Part shown: one piece after another, positions 52,570 through 63,923 of the stretch
Layout of the letters: each line of letters starts with the position of its first letter
How positions within the stretch are numbered: the stretch's first letter is position 1
Program-made: the position numbers and the translations under genes
Notes under the pieces: model-generated
Seen by the model: the letters and a program-made list of their open reading frames with translations, nothing else
Databases searched by the model: none
Told to the model about the DNA's origin: nothing
From: Streptomyces resistomycificus
GTDB lineage: Bacteria > Actinomycetota > Actinomycetes > Streptomycetales > Streptomycetaceae
Reading direction: 5' to 3'
Length of the DNA: 64,000 bases
Assembly: GCF_001514265.1 (NCBI RefSeq)
Contig: NZ_KQ948990.1
Location: 571,673 to 635,672, forward strand

Positions 52570-54054
52570 TCAGCCCTTCCCCAGCAGCAGCCGGGCCTCG
52601 CCGACGGTGATGACGGAGCCGGTGACGAGCACACCGCCGCCCGTGAACTCGCCCTCCTCCTCGGCCAGCGTGATCGCGGCCTCCAGGGCGTCCGGCAGCC
52701 GCGGCTCGACCTGCACCCTGTCGTCGCCGAACACCTCGACGGCGATCGCGGCGAGCGCGTCGGCGTCCATCGCCCGGTGGCTGGAGTTCTGCGTGACGAC
52801 GACCTCGGCGAAGATCGGCTCGAAGGCCTCGAGGACCCCCCGCACGTTCTTCTCCGCGCTCGCCCCGACCACGCCGATCAGCCGGCTGAAGTCGAAGGCC
52901 TCGCCGACCGCCTCGGCGGTGGCGCGGGCACCGGCCGGGTTGTGGGCGGCGTCCAGGACGACGGTCGGCGACCGCCGTACGACCTCCAGGCGGCCCGGCG
53001 AGGAGACCGCCGCGAACGCCTTGCGGATGGTGTCGATGTCCAGCGGCTCGGGCCGCTGCGTACCGACGCCGAAGAACGCCTCGACGGCGGCGAGCGCCAC
53101 AGCCGCGTTGTGGGCCTGGTAGGGGCCGTGCAGCGGGAGGTAGACCTCGGGGTACTCGCCGCCCAGACCGCGCAGGGTGACCAACTGCCCGCCGACGGCG
53201 ACCTGCCGGGCGACGACCCCGAACTCCAGCCCCTCGCGGGCCACGGTGGCGTCGACCTCCACGGCCTTCTTCAGCAGCACCTGAGCAGCGTCGACCGGCT
53301 GCTGGGCCAGGATGACGGTCGCGTCCTGCTTGACGATGCCGGCCTTCTCGGTGGCGATCGCCGCGGGCGTCTCCCCCAGCCGGTCGGTGTGGTCGAGGTC
53401 GATGGGCGTGACGACGGCGACATCCCCGTCGATGACGTTCGTGGCGTCCCAGGAGCCGCCCATGCCGACCTCGACCACGGCGACGTCCACGGGCGCGTCG
53501 GCGAAGGCCGCGTACGCCATGCCGGTGAGCACCTCGAAGAAGGACAGCCGGAACTCCTGCTGCGCGTCGACCATCTCGACGTACGGCTTGATGTCCTCGT
53601 AGGTCTCGATGAACCGCTCGGCGGAGATCGGCGCGCCGTCCAGGCTGATCCGCTCGGTGATCGACTGCACGTGCGGGCTCGTGTACCTGCCGGTCCGCAG
53701 CTCGAAGGCGCCGAGCAGCGCCTCGATCATGCGGGCGGTGGAGGTCTTGCCGTTGGTACCGGTGATGTGGATGGAGGGGTACGAGCGCTGCGGCTCCCCC
53801 AGCAGGTCCATCAGTGCGGCGATCCGGCTGACCGAGGGCTCCAGCTTGGTCTCGCCCCAGCGGGTGGCGAGGTCCGCCTCGACCGCCCTGAGGGCCCTGT
53901 CGACCTCGGGATCCTCCGGCCTGCCGGGCACGTCGGCCTGCGGCGCACCGCCCTGCGTGCGCAGGGTACGGCTGCCGGCCTCGATCACCGCGAGATCCGG
54001 GTCCCGCTCTGTCTCGGTCGCCATGATCTCGTCGAAGGGGTCGCTCTCAGTCAC
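52570..54054 (-). CDS. folC: bifunctional folylpolyglutamate/dihydrofolate synthase
   Basis: A 494-residue Mur-ligase-fold enzyme that adds glutamate to dihydropteroate and folates using ATP. The P-loop is HITGTNGKTSTARMIEALL, then YTSPHVQSITERISLDG, and the C-terminal domain has VVLDAAHNPAGARATAEAVG. GTG 54054 is used; ATG 54024 (MATETERD) would drop ten residues, and neither has a clear ribosome binding site. The first 60 residues are an acidic extension before the family core. The DUF4233 gene follows at eight bases. A strong hairpin separates it from valS upstream. Confidence 0.95.
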   Translation of the reverse strand: MTESDPFDEIMATETERDPDLAVIEAGSRTLRTQGGAPQADVPGRPEDPEVDRALRAVEADLATRWGETKLEPSVSRIAALMDLLGEPQRSYPSIHITGTNGKTSTARMIEALLGAFELRTGRYTSPHVQSITERISLDGAPISAERFIETYEDIKPYVEMVDAQQEFRLSFFEVLTGMAYAAFADAPVDVAVVEVGMGGSWDATNVIDGDVAVVTPIDLDHTDRLGETPAAIATEKAGIVKQDATVILAQQPVDAAQVLLKKAVEVDATVAREGLEFGVVARQVAVGGQLVTLRGLGGEYPEVYLPLHGPYQAHNAAVALAAVEAFFGVGTQRPEPLDIDTIRKAFAAVSSPGRLEVVRRSPTVVLDAAHNPAGARATAEAVGEAFDFSRLIGVVGASAEKNVRGVLEAFEPIFAEVVVTQNSSHRAMDADALAAIAVEVFGDDRVQVEPRLPDALEAAITLAEEEGEFTGGGVLVTGSVITVGEARLLLGKG

Positions 54055-54121
54055 ACGGTCAGTCTACGGAGCCCGACCGACAGTCCGCCCACTGGTGTGC
54101 GGCCCGCGCCCCACGAGTCGT

Positions 54122-54157
54122 GAAGGCCCCCGGAGCCTGCGAGCTCCGGGGGCCTTC
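54122..54157 (-). terminator. 15-bp perfect stem terminator after valS
   Basis: Arms 54122-54136 and 54143-54157 are exact reverse complements around a six-base loop. It begins 16 bp after the valS stop at 54174. folC therefore needs its own promoter in the remaining 70 bp or read-through. Confidence 0.88.
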
Positions 54158-54173
54158 GGGGACGTACGAACCC

Positions 54174-56798
54174 TTACGCGGACGGCAGCCGGTCGAGCTG
54201 CGCCTTGATCCGGGCGATGTCCTCGTCCGCCTTGGCCAGCCGCGTCCGGATCTTCTCCACCACGTTGTCCGGAGCCTTCGCCAGGAACGCCTCGTTGCCG
54301 AGCTTGGCGGTCGCCTGGGCCTTCTCCTTCTCCGCCGCGGCGAGGTCCTTGGCGAGGCGCTTGCGCTCCGCCGCGACATCGATCGTGCCGGACAGGTCGA
54401 GGGCCACCTCGGCGCCGGAGACCGGCAGGGTCGCCGTCGCGGTGAAGTCCTCGCCCTCCGGCTGGAGACGCAGGAGCTGCCGGATGGCGGCCTCGTGCGG
54501 CGCCAGCGCAGTGCCGTCCAGGGACAGGCGGGCCGGGACCCGCTGGCCGGGCTGGAGGCCCTGGTCGGCGCGGAAGCGGCGGACCTCCGTGATGACCTGC
54601 TGGAGGGTCTCGATCTCCTTCTCGGCACCCTTGTCGCGGAATCCGCTGTCCGCGGGCCACTCGGCGACGACGAGGGACTCGCCACCGGTCAGCGTGGTCC
54701 ACAGCGTCTCCGTGACGAACGGGACGACCGGGTGGAGCAGACGCAGGGTCACGTCCAGGACCTCACCCAGGACGCGCTTGGAGGCCTCGGCGGCCTCACC
54801 GCCCGCCTGGAAGGTGGTCTTGGACAGCTCGACGTACCAGTCGAAGACCTCGTCCCAGGCGAAGTGGAACAGGGCGTCGGACAGCTTGGCGAACTGGTAG
54901 TCCTCGTAGAACGCGTCGACTTCGGCGACCACCGTGTTCAGGCGCGAGAGGATCCATCGGTCCGTCGCTGACATCGCCGACGGCTCGGGCAGCGGACCGT
55001 CCACCGTCGCGCCGTTCATCAGCGCGAAGCGGGTCGCGTTCCAGATCTTGTTGGCGAAGTTGCGGGAGCCCTGGACCCAGTCCTCGCCGATCGGGACGTC
55101 GACACCGGGGTTGGCGCCACGGGCGAGGGTGAACCGCAGTGCGTCCGACCCGTACTTGTCCATCCAGTCCAGCGGGTCGACGACGTTCCCGAAGGACTTC
55201 GACATCTTCTTGCCGTTCTGGTCACGGACCATGCCGTGCAGGGCGATGGTGTGGAACGGCGGGGTCCCGTCCATCGCGTAGAGACCGAACATCATCATCC
55301 GGGCGACCCAGAAGAAGAGGATGTCGTAGCCGGTGACCAGGACGGAGTTCGGGTAGAACTTCGCGAGCGACTCGGTCTGTTCGGGCCAGCCGAGCGTGGA
55401 GAACGGCCACAGGCCGGAGGAGAACCAGGTGTCGAGGACGTCCGTGTCCTGACGCCAGCCCTCGCCGGTCGGAGCCTCGTCGTCGGGGCCGACGCAGACG
55501 ACCTCGCCGTCAGGGCCGTACCAGACCGGGATCCGGTGGCCCCACCACAACTGCCGCGAGATGCACCAGTCGTGGAGGTTGTCGACCCAGTCGAAGTACC
55601 GCTTCTCCATCTCCTGCGGGTGGATCTTGACCTTGCCGTCGCGGACCGCGTCGCCGGCCGCCTTGGCCAGCGGACCGACCTTGACCCACCACTGCATGGA
55701 AAGGCGCGGCTCGATGGTGGTCTTGCAACGCGAGCAGTGGCCGACGCTGTGGACGTACGGCCGCTTCTCCGCGACGATCCGGCCCTCGGCCCGCAGCGCG
55801 GCGACGATGGCGGAGCGGGCCTCCAGCCGGTCCAGACCCTGGAAGGGGCCGTGGGCCGTGATCACGGCGTGCTCGTCCATGATCGTGATGGCGGGCAGGT
55901 CGTGACGCTGGCCGATCTCGAAGTCGTTCGGGTCGTGGGCCGGGGTGACCTTGACGGCGCCCGTGCCGAACTCGGGGTCGACGTGGGTGTCGGCGACGAC
56001 CGGGATGGAGCGGTCGGTCAGCGGCAGCCTGATGAGCTTGCCGACCAGGTGCCGGTAACGCTCGTCATCGGGGTGCACGGCGACCGCGGTGTCACCGAGC
56101 ATGGTCTCGGCACGGGTGGTGGCGACGACGATCGTCTCGTCACCGTCGCCGTACTTCATGGAGACGAGCTCGCCGTCGTCGTCCTGGTACTCGACCTCGA
56201 TGTCCGAGATGGCGGTCAGACAGCGCGGACACCAGTTGATGATGCGCTCGGCGCGGTAGATCAGCTCGTCGTCGTACAGCCGCTTGAAGATGGTCTGGAC
56301 GGCCTGGGACAAGCCCTCGTCCATCGTGAAGCGCTCGCGCGACCAGGCCACGCCGTCGCCCAGGCGGCGCATCTGACCGCTGATCTGGCCGCCGGACTCG
56401 GCCTTCCACTGCCAGACGCGCTCGACGAACGCCTCCCGGCCGAGGTCGTGCCGCGACTTGCCCTCCTTGCCGAGTTCACGCTCGACGACGTTCTGCGTGG
56501 CGATGCCGGCGTGGTCCATGCCGGGCTGCCACAGCGTCTCGTAGCCCTGCATCCGCTTGCGGCGGGTCAGGGCGTCGATGAGCGTGTGCTCGAAGGCGTG
56601 CCCGAGGTGCAGGCTGCCCGTGACGTTCGGCGGCGGGATGACGACGGTGAACGGCGGCTTGTCGCTCTTCGCGTCCGCCTCGAAGTAACCCCGCTCTACC
56701 CAGCGCTCGTACAGCGGCCCCTCTACGTCGGCCGGCGCGTACTGGGTCGGCAGTTCGGTGTTGGGCGCTGGTGGCTGCTGCTGAGCGTTCTCGGTCAC
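54174..56798 (-). CDS. valS: valyl-tRNA synthetase
   Basis: An 874-residue class I synthetase that charges tRNA-Val and edits misactivated threonine. The HIGH motif appears as [16 protein letters not shown] (about residue 55-70) and the KMSKS motif as [14 protein letters not shown] (about 528-541). [20 protein letters not shown] and the C-terminal coiled coil ([20 protein letters not shown]) are typical of ValRS. GTG 56798 is the start, with a poorly matched ribosome binding site. No T-box leader is visible upstream. Confidence 0.97.
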   Translation of the reverse strand: MTENAQQQPPAPNTELPTQYAPADVEGPLYERWVERGYFEADAKSDKPPFTVVIPPPNVTGSLHLGHAFEHTLIDALTRRKRMQGYETLWQPGMDHAGIATQNVVERELGKEGKSRHDLGREAFVERVWQWKAESGGQISGQMRRLGDGVAWSRERFTMDEGLSQAVQTIFKRLYDDELIYRAERIINWCPRCLTAISDIEVEYQDDDGELVSMKYGDGDETIVVATTRAETMLGDTAVAVHPDDERYRHLVGKLIRLPLTDRSIPVVADTHVDPEFGTGAVKVTPAHDPNDFEIGQRHDLPAITIMDEHAVITAHGPFQGLDRLEARSAIVAALRAEGRIVAEKRPYVHSVGHCSRCKTTIEPRLSMQWWVKVGPLAKAAGDAVRDGKVKIHPQEMEKRYFDWVDNLHDWCISRQLWWGHRIPVWYGPDGEVVCVGPDDEAPTGEGWRQDTDVLDTWFSSGLWPFSTLGWPEQTESLAKFYPNSVLVTGYDILFFWVARMMMFGLYAMDGTPPFHTIALHGMVRDQNGKKMSKSFGNVVDPLDWMDKYGSDALRFTLARGANPGVDVPIGEDWVQGSRNFANKIWNATRFALMNGATVDGPLPEPSAMSATDRWILSRLNTVVAEVDAFYEDYQFAKLSDALFHFAWDEVFDWYVELSKTTFQAGGEAAEASKRVLGEVLDVTLRLLHPVVPFVTETLWTTLTGGESLVVAEWPADSGFRDKGAEKEIETLQQVITEVRRFRADQGLQPGQRVPARLSLDGTALAPHEAAIRQLLRLQPEGEDFTATATLPVSGAEVALDLSGTIDVAAERKRLAKDLAAAEKEKAQATAKLGNEAFLAKAPDNVVEKIRTRLAKADEDIARIKAQLDRLPSA

Positions 56799-56934
56799 GG
56801 GCTCAGTTTAGGGGTGTCCCGGGGCAGTCCCGAAACGCGTTTGTTCTGTAACGGTGGGCCCCCCAATGCCCTGTCTGCGCGGGGGCTGCGCCAGGATGTC
56901 AAGAACACATAAGCATCTGGAGGGGAACCCAGAA

Positions 56935-57924
56935 ATGAGCTACAACCAGCCGGGCCCGTACGGCGGGCAGCCACAGCAGCCTGGACCGTACGGCCAGCCG
57001 GGCCCCTACGGCCAGCCGCCGCAGGCTCCGCCCGCCCAGCCCGGCTATGGCTACCCCCAGCAGCCCCCGCCCGCCCAGCCGGGCTACGGCTACCCGCAGC
57101 AGCCGCCGCAGGGCGTCCCGCCGCAGCAGCAGCCTTACGGCCAGCAGGCCCCCTACGGCCAGCAGCAGGCGCCGTACGGCCAGCAGCAGCCGCCCTACGG
57201 CCAGGCGCCCTACGGGGTGCCGCAGCCTCCGGCCGGTGGCGGCAAGAAGAAGACGGGCATCATCATCGGCGCCGTCGCCGTCGTGGCCGCCATAGCGGTG
57301 GGGGCGTACTTCGTGATCGGCGGGGGCGGTGGCGGCCTGGCGGACGACGGCGCGCACCAGCTGGACACGCCGGCGAGCCTGCTCGAGTACAAGCGGGTCG
57401 GCAAGGGGGCCGAGAGCAGCGACTCTGACACCACCAAGTACCTCGAACAGAGCGGCATGAAGAACGGCAAGGCCGTCGTCGGGCAGTACTCGACCGCCGA
57501 CTTCAGCGGTTACGACCCGAGCGACCCGAGCACGCTGCCGCCCCAGTCCGAGCTGCTGACCGCCAGGGGCGTCACGATCGTGGGCGGCTACGGCGAGATC
57601 AAGGACCCGGCGAAGGCCCTGGACACGTACTTCGCCGCCATCACCAAGGAGATCGCGGACAAGTCCAGCTCCTCGAGCAGCGGTGGCGCCGAGATGATCG
57701 GGCAGCCCGAGGAGGTCGACATCGACGGGGCGCTGATGAAGTGCCAGTCGGCGAAGTCCACCAACTCCCTGACCAAGAAGGAGTCGACCGACTGGTTCTG
57801 CGTCTGGTCGGACTACAGCACGATCGCCATGGTCTCCCCCGGCGACAACACCAAGAGCATCACCAAGGACGCCGCGGTCGACCTGACGAAGAAGATCCGC
57901 GCGGACATCCGCGTCGCCGCCTGA
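56935..57924 (+). CDS. membrane protein with Pro/Gln/Tyr/Gly repeat arm
   Basis: A 329-residue protein from the ATG at 56935, with GGAGGGG nine bases upstream. The first 100 residues are low-complexity, with many [12 protein letters not shown] and PPAQ units. [20 protein letters not shown] and following residues form one membrane segment at about 105-130. The remaining ~195 residues lie outside and contain [16 protein letters not shown] and a Ser-rich loop; two Cys (MKCQSA and WFCVW) may pair. This P/Q/G/Y arm plus membrane plus external domain plan is common in Streptomyces surface proteins of unknown role. It converges with clpX. Confidence 0.88.
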   Translation: MSYNQPGPYGGQPQQPGPYGQPGPYGQPPQAPPAQPGYGYPQQPPPAQPGYGYPQQPPQGVPPQQQPYGQQAPYGQQQAPYGQQQPPYGQAPYGVPQPPAGGGKKKTGIIIGAVAVVAAIAVGAYFVIGGGGGGLADDGAHQLDTPASLLEYKRVGKGAESSDSDTTKYLEQSGMKNGKAVVGQYSTADFSGYDPSDPSTLPPQSELLTARGVTIVGGYGEIKDPAKALDTYFAAITKEIADKSSSSSSGGAEMIGQPEEVDIDGALMKCQSAKSTNSLTKKESTDWFCVWSDYSTIAMVSPGDNTKSITKDAAVDLTKKIRADIRVAA

Positions 57925-57970
57925 CGTTCCCGGGGGTGAATCGACCCGCGAGGGTCGTCGCGCCTCAACC

Positions 57971-58008
57971 ACCGAGGGGCCCCAGTCTGTCGACCGGGGC
58001 CCCTCGGT
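57971..58008. terminator. bidirectional terminator between convergent genes
   Basis: ACCGAGGGGCCCC (57971-57983) pairs perfectly with GGGGCCCCTCGGT (57996-58008) around a 12-base loop. It lies between the stops at 57924 and 58025. Confidence 0.87.
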
Positions 58009-58024
58009 GTGTGTCCGACTGCGG

Positions 58025-59311
<1,287 letters not shown>

Positions 59312-59495
59312 GGTGTGCTTCCCCTTCGCCTGGGAGACGCCTAGGTCCAGCGGCTCCTGGTGCTGCCTTATGTCCGACGGTACCTTGCCGAGCCCCTCGT
59401 TCGGGCCCCCCTTGGCACGGTTCACTTTGACGTGCACTGTGTCGTGCGCAGTCGCGAACCGTGCCGAGGAGCGGCAGACGATACAGCGTCCGCCG

Positions 59496-60176
59496 TCAGC
59501 GCACGCTCGCGTTGTTCATCTTCCGGGTGGAGATGATCTGGTCGATCAGGCCGTACGACAGGGCGTCGTCGGCCGTGAGGATCTTGTCGCGCTCGATGTC
59601 CTCGCGGATCTTCTCGATCGGCGTGGTGGAGTGCTTGGCCAGCAGGTCTTCCAGCTGGGCGCGCATCCGCAGGATCTCGTTCGCGGCGATTTCCAGGTCG
59701 GAGACCTGGCCGCGGCCGGTCTCGCTGTAGGGCTGGTGGATCAGCACCCGGGCGTTCGGGAGCGCCATGCGCTTGCCCGGCGTACCGGCGGCCAGCAGGA
59801 TGGCGGCGGCCGAGGCGGCCTGGCCCATGCAGACCGTCTGGATGTCGGGCTTCACGAACTGCATCGTGTCGTAGATCGCGGTGAGCGCGGTGAAGGATCC
59901 GCCGGGGCTGTTGATGTAGACCGAGATGTCCCGGTCGGGGTCCATCGACTCGAGGCACAGCAGCTGGGCCATGACGTCGTTGGCGGAGGCGTCGTCGATC
60001 TGCACGCCGAGGAAGATCACGCGCTCCTCGAAGAGCTTCGCGTACGGGTCGTACTCGCGGATGCCCTGCGAGGTGCGCTCGACGAAGCGCGGGATCACGT
60101 AGCGGGACTCGGCGACGGGCACCGTGCTCTCGGCGCGTGCGCGCTCGTACAGGCCGCTGCCGGGGAAGTCGTTCAC
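59496..60176 (-). CDS. clpP2: ClpP2 proteolytic subunit
   Basis: A 226-residue serine protease from the GTG at 60176, with AGGAG seven bases upstream. A GTG at 60230 overlapping the clpP1 stop (GTGA) would add 18 residues and is an alternative. The active serine is in [14 protein letters not shown] and the histidine in [14 protein letters not shown]; the Asp follows in the C-terminal helix region. [20 protein letters not shown] is the family core. Actinobacteria use two ClpP rings, P1 and P2, to form one active particle; the two genes lie together here and are cotranscribed. Confidence 0.95.
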   Translation of the reverse strand: MNDFPGSGLYERARAESTVPVAESRYVIPRFVERTSQGIREYDPYAKLFEERVIFLGVQIDDASANDVMAQLLCLESMDPDRDISVYINSPGGSFTALTAIYDTMQFVKPDIQTVCMGQAASAAAILLAAGTPGKRMALPNARVLIHQPYSETGRGQVSDLEIAANEILRMRAQLEDLLAKHSTTPIEKIREDIERDKILTADDALSYGLIDQIISTRKMNNASVR

Positions 60177-60226
60177 TGTCTCTCTCCTAGGGGCTGTGGC
60201 GGTCGGCTGGGGGCTCGCAGGGGGGT

Positions 60227-60844
60227 TCACGCCCCGGTGCCGCCGCCGCCCGGCATGTTGGCGGCCGTGGTGATGACCTCGTCGATGAGGCCGTAGTCCC
60301 TGGCCTCGTCGGCGTCGAACCAGCGGTCCCGGTCGGAGTCGCGGGTGATCTGCTCCATGGTCTGGCCGGTGTGGAAGGCCGTCAGCTCGGCCATGCGCTT
60401 CTTGGTGTGCAGCAGCCGCTCGGCGTGGATCTTGATGTCGGAGGCCGAGCCGGCCAGGCCCGCGGACGGCTGGTGGATCAGGATCTCGGCGTTCGGCAGC
60501 GCGAAGCGCTTGCCGGGGGTGCCCGCGCTGAGCAGGAACTGACCCATGGAGGCGGCGAGGCCCATGGCGATGGTCACCACGTCGTTCTTGATGTACTGCA
60601 TGGTGTCGTAGATCGCCATGCCGGCCGTGATGGAGCCGCCCGGGCTGTTGATGTAAAGGTAAATGTCCTTTTCCGGGTCAGCGGCAAGGAGCAGCAGCTG
60701 CGCGGTGATCTTGTTCGCGATGTCGTCGTCGACCGGCTGGCCGAGGAAGATGATCCGCTCGTTGAGCAGCCGGTTGTAGACCTGGTCGCCGAGGCCACCA
60801 CCGATGGAAGGCTCGCCGGCGGCTGAGGGCATCAGATTCGTCAC
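60227..60844 (-). CDS. clpP1: ClpP1 proteolytic subunit
   Basis: A 205-residue serine protease from the GTG at 60844, with AGGTGG five bases upstream. The active serine is in [15 protein letters not shown], the histidine in [15 protein letters not shown], and [19 protein letters not shown] is present. It is first in clpP1-clpP2. The upstream gap carries a sequence like the ClgR operator (60991-61008), with a TAGGGT -10 element at 60953-60948 on the leftward strand. Confidence 0.96.
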   Translation of the reverse strand: MTNLMPSAAGEPSIGGGLGDQVYNRLLNERIIFLGQPVDDDIANKITAQLLLLAADPEKDIYLYINSPGGSITAGMAIYDTMQYIKNDVVTIAMGLAASMGQFLLSAGTPGKRFALPNAEILIHQPSAGLAGSASDIKIHAERLLHTKKRMAELTAFHTGQTMEQITRDSDRDRWFDADEARDYGLIDEVITTAANMPGGGGTGA

Positions 60845-60990
60845 GTATCCACCTGCTCGTCTTACGACGGCGCCGGGCCGTCTTCACGTGTTCCCTGCCG
60901 GGGGCGGTCCGGCAGTATCGCCGACACCCCTGCCCCCGTACTCATGGACCCTAACGCGCGGGTCCCTCCGGGGAATCCCGGAGAGGGGGG

Positions 60991-61008
60991 TGTTCGCCGG
61001 GGGCGTAG
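60991..61008 (-). promoter_or_regulatory. ClgR-like operator upstream of clpP1
   Basis: TGTTCGCCGGGGGCGTAG matches the recalled corynebacterial ClgR consensus WNNWCGCYNANRGCGWWS at every fixed position but one. It is about 147 bp before the clpP1 start and about 60 bp before the predicted transcription start, a normal place for an activator. ClgR is known to activate clpP1P2 in streptomycetes. Confidence 0.55.
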
Positions 61009-61141
61009 CCGTGGGGTGGCTGCCTGGTCGCCGCCTGGTCGCCGTGGTCGTGCCCGCCGGTGGACGGCCGCGGGCCCGTCCGTGGCCGGTCGCGCGGTTC
61101 TCCGCGGCCCGGGGCCGGCTGCCTGCGGCGCGTGACAGGAA

Positions 61142-61168
61142 GGCCCCGGAGCGTTGCGCCCCGGGGCC
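61142..61168 (-). terminator. terminator after tig
   Basis: GGCCCCGG (61142-61149) pairs with CCGGGGCC (61161-61168), with an inner GCG/CGC pair. It is about 30 bp downstream of the tig stop and separates tig from clpP1. Confidence 0.75.
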
Positions 61169-61198
61169 CTCCTGATCACGTCAGAGGTGACGCGAGGC

Positions 61199-62593
61199 TC
61201 AGGCCTCGGTCTTCTCCTCGGCCTCGGCCTCGGGCGCGTCGGTGGAGTCGGCGGCGGCCTCGGCGGCCTCCGTCTCCTCCTCCTCGTCGTCCAGGTCGAC
61301 GATCTCGCCGTTGGTGTCCTTGACCGTGGCCTTCTCGACCACGACGGCCAGGGCCTTGCCGCGGGCGACCTCGCCGACCAGGAGCGGAACCTGGCCGCCC
61401 TCGACGACCGCCTGGGCGAACTGGTCGGGGGACATGCCGGAGGAGGCCGCGCGCCGCATGAGGTGCTCGGTGAGCTCCTCCTGGTTGACGTTGAGCTTCT
61501 CCTGCTTGACCAGCTCGTCGAGCACGAACTGGGTCTTGATGCCCTTGACCGCGGCTTCCTTGGTCTCGGTGTCGAACTCCTCGGCCGTCTTGCCCTGGAT
61601 CTCGAGGTACTTCTCGAGGTCGAGACCCATCTGGCCGAGCTGGTGGTGCTGGAGGTTGTGCTTACGGGTGTTGATCTCGTCCTCGAGCAGCTTCTCGGGG
61701 ACCGGGACCTCGACCAGCTCGAGCAGCTTCTCCAGGACGCGCTCCTGGGCCTGCGTGGCCTGGTCGTACTGCTTCATGTTCTCGAGGCGCTTGCGGCTGT
61801 CGGCCTTCAGCTCGTCGAGGGTGTCGAACTCGGAGGCGAGCTGCGCGAAGTCGTCGTCCAGCTCGGGCAGTTCGCGGGCGGCGACCTGGGTGACCTTGAC
61901 GGTGACCTCGGCCTCCTTGCCGGCCGCCGAGCCGCCCTTCAGCTCGGAGGTGAAGGTGGTCTCGCCACCGGCCTCCAGGCCCTTCACGGCGTCGTCGATG
62001 CCGTCCAGCAGCTCGCCGGAGCCGATCGTGTAGGACACGCCGCTGGCGACGCCGTCCTCCAGGATCTCGCCGTCGACCTTGGCCTCCAGGTCGATCGTGA
62101 CGACGTCGCCGTCCTCGGCGGCGCGCTCGACGGGGGACGTCGAGGCGAAGCGCTCGCGGAGCTGCTCGACCGACTTCTCGATGTCCTCGTCGGTGACCTC
62201 GACGGCGTCGACCTCGACCTCGATGCCGGAGAAGTCCGGGATCTCGATGGCCGGGCGGACGTCGACCTCGGCGGTGAAGTTCAGCGTCTCGCCGTCCTTC
62301 AGCTCCGTGATGTCGACCTCGGGCTGACCGAGGACGTCGATCTCCGCCTCGTTGACCGCCTCGGTGTAGAACTTCGGGAGCGCGTCGTTGACCGCCTCCT
62401 CCAGGACCGCACCGCGGCCGAACCGCTGGTCGATGACGCGCGCCGGGATCTTGCCCTTCCGGAAGCCCTTCACCGTGACCTGCTGGTTGATCTTCTTGTA
62501 CGCCGCGTCGAGGCTGTCCTTGAGCTCCTCGAAGGGCACCTCGATGCTGAGCCGAACCCGAGTCGGGTTCAGGGTCTCCACGGCGCTCTTCAC
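61199..62593 (-). CDS. tig: trigger factor (ribosome-associated chaperone and prolyl isomerase)
   Basis: A 464-residue protein from the GTG at 62593, with AAGGAG eight bases upstream. The N-terminal ribosome-docking signature is [20 protein letters not shown] (GFRxGxxP). A FKBP-type domain lies around residues 155-245 ([20 protein letters not shown]). The C-terminal substrate-cradle helices follow, and the last 45 residues are an acidic Glu/Ala/Asp tail longer than in E. coli. It heads the tig-clpP1-clpP2-clpX region, but a terminator separates it from clpP1. Confidence 0.97.
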   Translation of the reverse strand: MKSAVETLNPTRVRLSIEVPFEELKDSLDAAYKKINQQVTVKGFRKGKIPARVIDQRFGRGAVLEEAVNDALPKFYTEAVNEAEIDVLGQPEVDITELKDGETLNFTAEVDVRPAIEIPDFSGIEVEVDAVEVTDEDIEKSVEQLRERFASTSPVERAAEDGDVVTIDLEAKVDGEILEDGVASGVSYTIGSGELLDGIDDAVKGLEAGGETTFTSELKGGSAAGKEAEVTVKVTQVAARELPELDDDFAQLASEFDTLDELKADSRKRLENMKQYDQATQAQERVLEKLLELVEVPVPEKLLEDEINTRKHNLQHHQLGQMGLDLEKYLEIQGKTAEEFDTETKEAAVKGIKTQFVLDELVKQEKLNVNQEELTEHLMRRAASSGMSPDQFAQAVVEGGQVPLLVGEVARGKALAVVVEKATVKDTNGEIVDLDDEEEETEAAEAAADSTDAPEAEAEEKTEA

Positions 62594-62800
62594 GGTTCGG
62601 TCTCCTTGGGGGCTGACTTCTTGGTTTCTGCCGGAGCCAGACCGGCTCCGGCGGATTCGCCGCCCGGAGGACTTCAGACGAGAGACACACGGGCGTGCAG
62701 CTTGCATAGTAACGGCAGCGGCGACACGCCCCAAAGGCGATCACGTCAGGTCGTCACGCGAAGTGAACGCGTGGGGTGACCGGTGGTGGCCGGTCCGTGG

Positions 62801-62874
62801 TCGGGGTGGCGGGATTTGAACCCACGGCCTTCCGCTCCCAAAGCGGACGCGCTACCAAGCTGCGCCACACCCCG
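62801..62874 (-). tRNA. tRNA-Pro (anticodon TGG)
   Basis: Leftward 74-nt gene. The acceptor stem is CGGGGTG/CACCCCG, the T-arm contains GGTTCAAATCC, and the anticodon stem TCCGC/GCGGA closes a seven-base loop TTTGGGA, placing TGG in the anticodon. The 3' CCA is not encoded. It lies 207 bp before tig. Confidence 0.95.
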
Positions 62875-63038
62875 TCTGGTGCGACACGTAGGGTACATGC
62901 CCGCAGGCAGCGGAGCCGCCGCATTTCACGCGCTCGGCCGCACCGGCCGCCCGGGCGGGAACGGGGTGTGCGACGACTGGGGGCGACCCGCTACGATGAC
63001 ACCAGTGCCGCGGTCATCCGACCCGCGGCGCGCGCTGT

Positions 63039-63109
63039 GCGGGCGTAGCTCAATGGTAGAGCCCTAGTCTTCCAAACTAGCTACGCGGGTTCGATTCCCG
63101 TCGCCCGCT
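63039..63109 (+). tRNA. tRNA-Gly (anticodon TCC)
   Basis: Rightward 71-nt gene. The acceptor stem is GCGGGCG/CGCCCGC, the T-arm holds GGTTCGATTCC, and the stem CTAGT/ACTAG closes the loop CTTCCAA, giving anticodon TCC. CCA is encoded at 63110-63112. A terminator hairpin follows. Confidence 0.95.
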
Positions 63110-63118
63110 CCACACAGG

Positions 63119-63155
63119 CCTCCGGCCCGGTCCTCTCAGAGGATCGGGCCGGAGG
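63119..63155 (+). terminator. terminator after tRNA-Gly
   Basis: Arms 63119-63134 and 63140-63155 pair over 16 positions with one G-U, around CTCAG, and are followed by TCTTT. It may also serve the convergent small gene ending at 63217. Confidence 0.85.
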
Positions 63156-63216
63156 TCTTTGCGCTGTCCGTGTGGTCCGTGCCGCCCTGGGTCCGCCGTG
63201 GCGAGCCATGCGGCGG

Positions 63217-63411
63217 CTAGAACTGGATCGAGTTGATGGTCTCCGCTATCGAGTTCAGGAACCGCTGGATGTCGTCGGCCATGCCCGTCGAGGCGAGGAA
63301 GAAGCCGAAGAGCACCGCGACGACGGCGGGGCCGGCCTTGAGGGAGCCTCCCCGGATCAACACCACCAGGATGATCGCCAACAGCAGCACCACAGACAGT
63401 GAAATGGCCAC
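63217..63411 (-). CDS. small membrane protein
   Basis: A 64-residue protein from the GTG at 63411, with AAGGGTG nine bases upstream. Two hydrophobic helices (VVLLLAIILVVLI and AVVAVLFGFFLAST) are joined by a short loop with Arg/Lys, and the C-terminal 20 residues form an amphipathic helix (MADDIQRFLNSIAETINSIQF without the last residue counted as special). It resembles small conserved streptomycete membrane proteins. Function unknown. It is alone on this strand, after the tRNA-Gly terminator. Confidence 0.72.
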   Translation of the reverse strand: MAISLSVVLLLAIILVVLIRGGSLKAGPAVVAVLFGFFLASTGMADDIQRFLNSIAETINSIQF

Positions 63412-63923
63412 AACTGATCACACCCTTGGTCGGTCCGCTCTCCCGGCCCGGGGACGCGACCGTACGCACCCCCGCCAGAACCATCGTGCCACCAACCGGG
63501 CCCGCATATGCGGGCCGTGACTGAACGTTGGCCACTTCCGTGCCCGCCGCGGGCGGCGGCCGGGTGTGCGGGCGGTACGACTCGGGTCATCCGCACAGTA
63601 ATTCGACCATGCACCCGCACAGGGAATTCGACGCATTCGTTTCGGTGTCCACACAACGTGTTCGCAGGTAATTCGAATTGAGGTCACAGGCACGCCAACT
63701 GCCGTACCGAGCGGCCCCTCAAAGGCGTCTTATGCCCTGTTTAGTCGGGATGAATCGCGACAATGAGGGCCCATGTGGTGTACAGGGGCGAAGCCCGGGC
63801 GTGTGTCGGTCATCACGTGTGCGACGGCGTCAACTCCCGGAAAACGGGGGTACTCGCGGTGATTAACCAGGAATGACGTCGACGGTTTTACGAAAACCCA
63901 CAGCCAAGGCTAGGGTGCCTCAG
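63412..63923. other. intergenic region (512 bp)
   Basis: No convincing gene is seen. It should hold the promoter of the small membrane gene at its left end and, at its right end, a rightward promoter candidate with TTTACG (63887-63892) and TAGGGT (63911-63916) 18 bp apart. Composition is less GC-rich than in the flanking genes, with several short AT patches. Confidence 0.5.

Larger units (their letters stand above)
60845..61198. other. tig-clpP1 intergenic region (354 bp)
   Basis: No gene is seen here. It holds the tig terminator at 61142-61168, a ClgR-like site at 60991-61008, and a leftward promoter candidate whose -35 ATTCCC and -10 TAGGGT (60953-60948) are 17 bp apart. Confidence 0.6.

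Noticed and set aside
56799..56930. T-box or other riboswitch before valS
   Set aside because: The gap to the divergent gene is too short and has no specifier loop or T-box sequence.
63678..63866. 62-residue rightward open frame
   Set aside because: No ribosome binding site, no codon bias like the neighbours, and no recognisable sequence.
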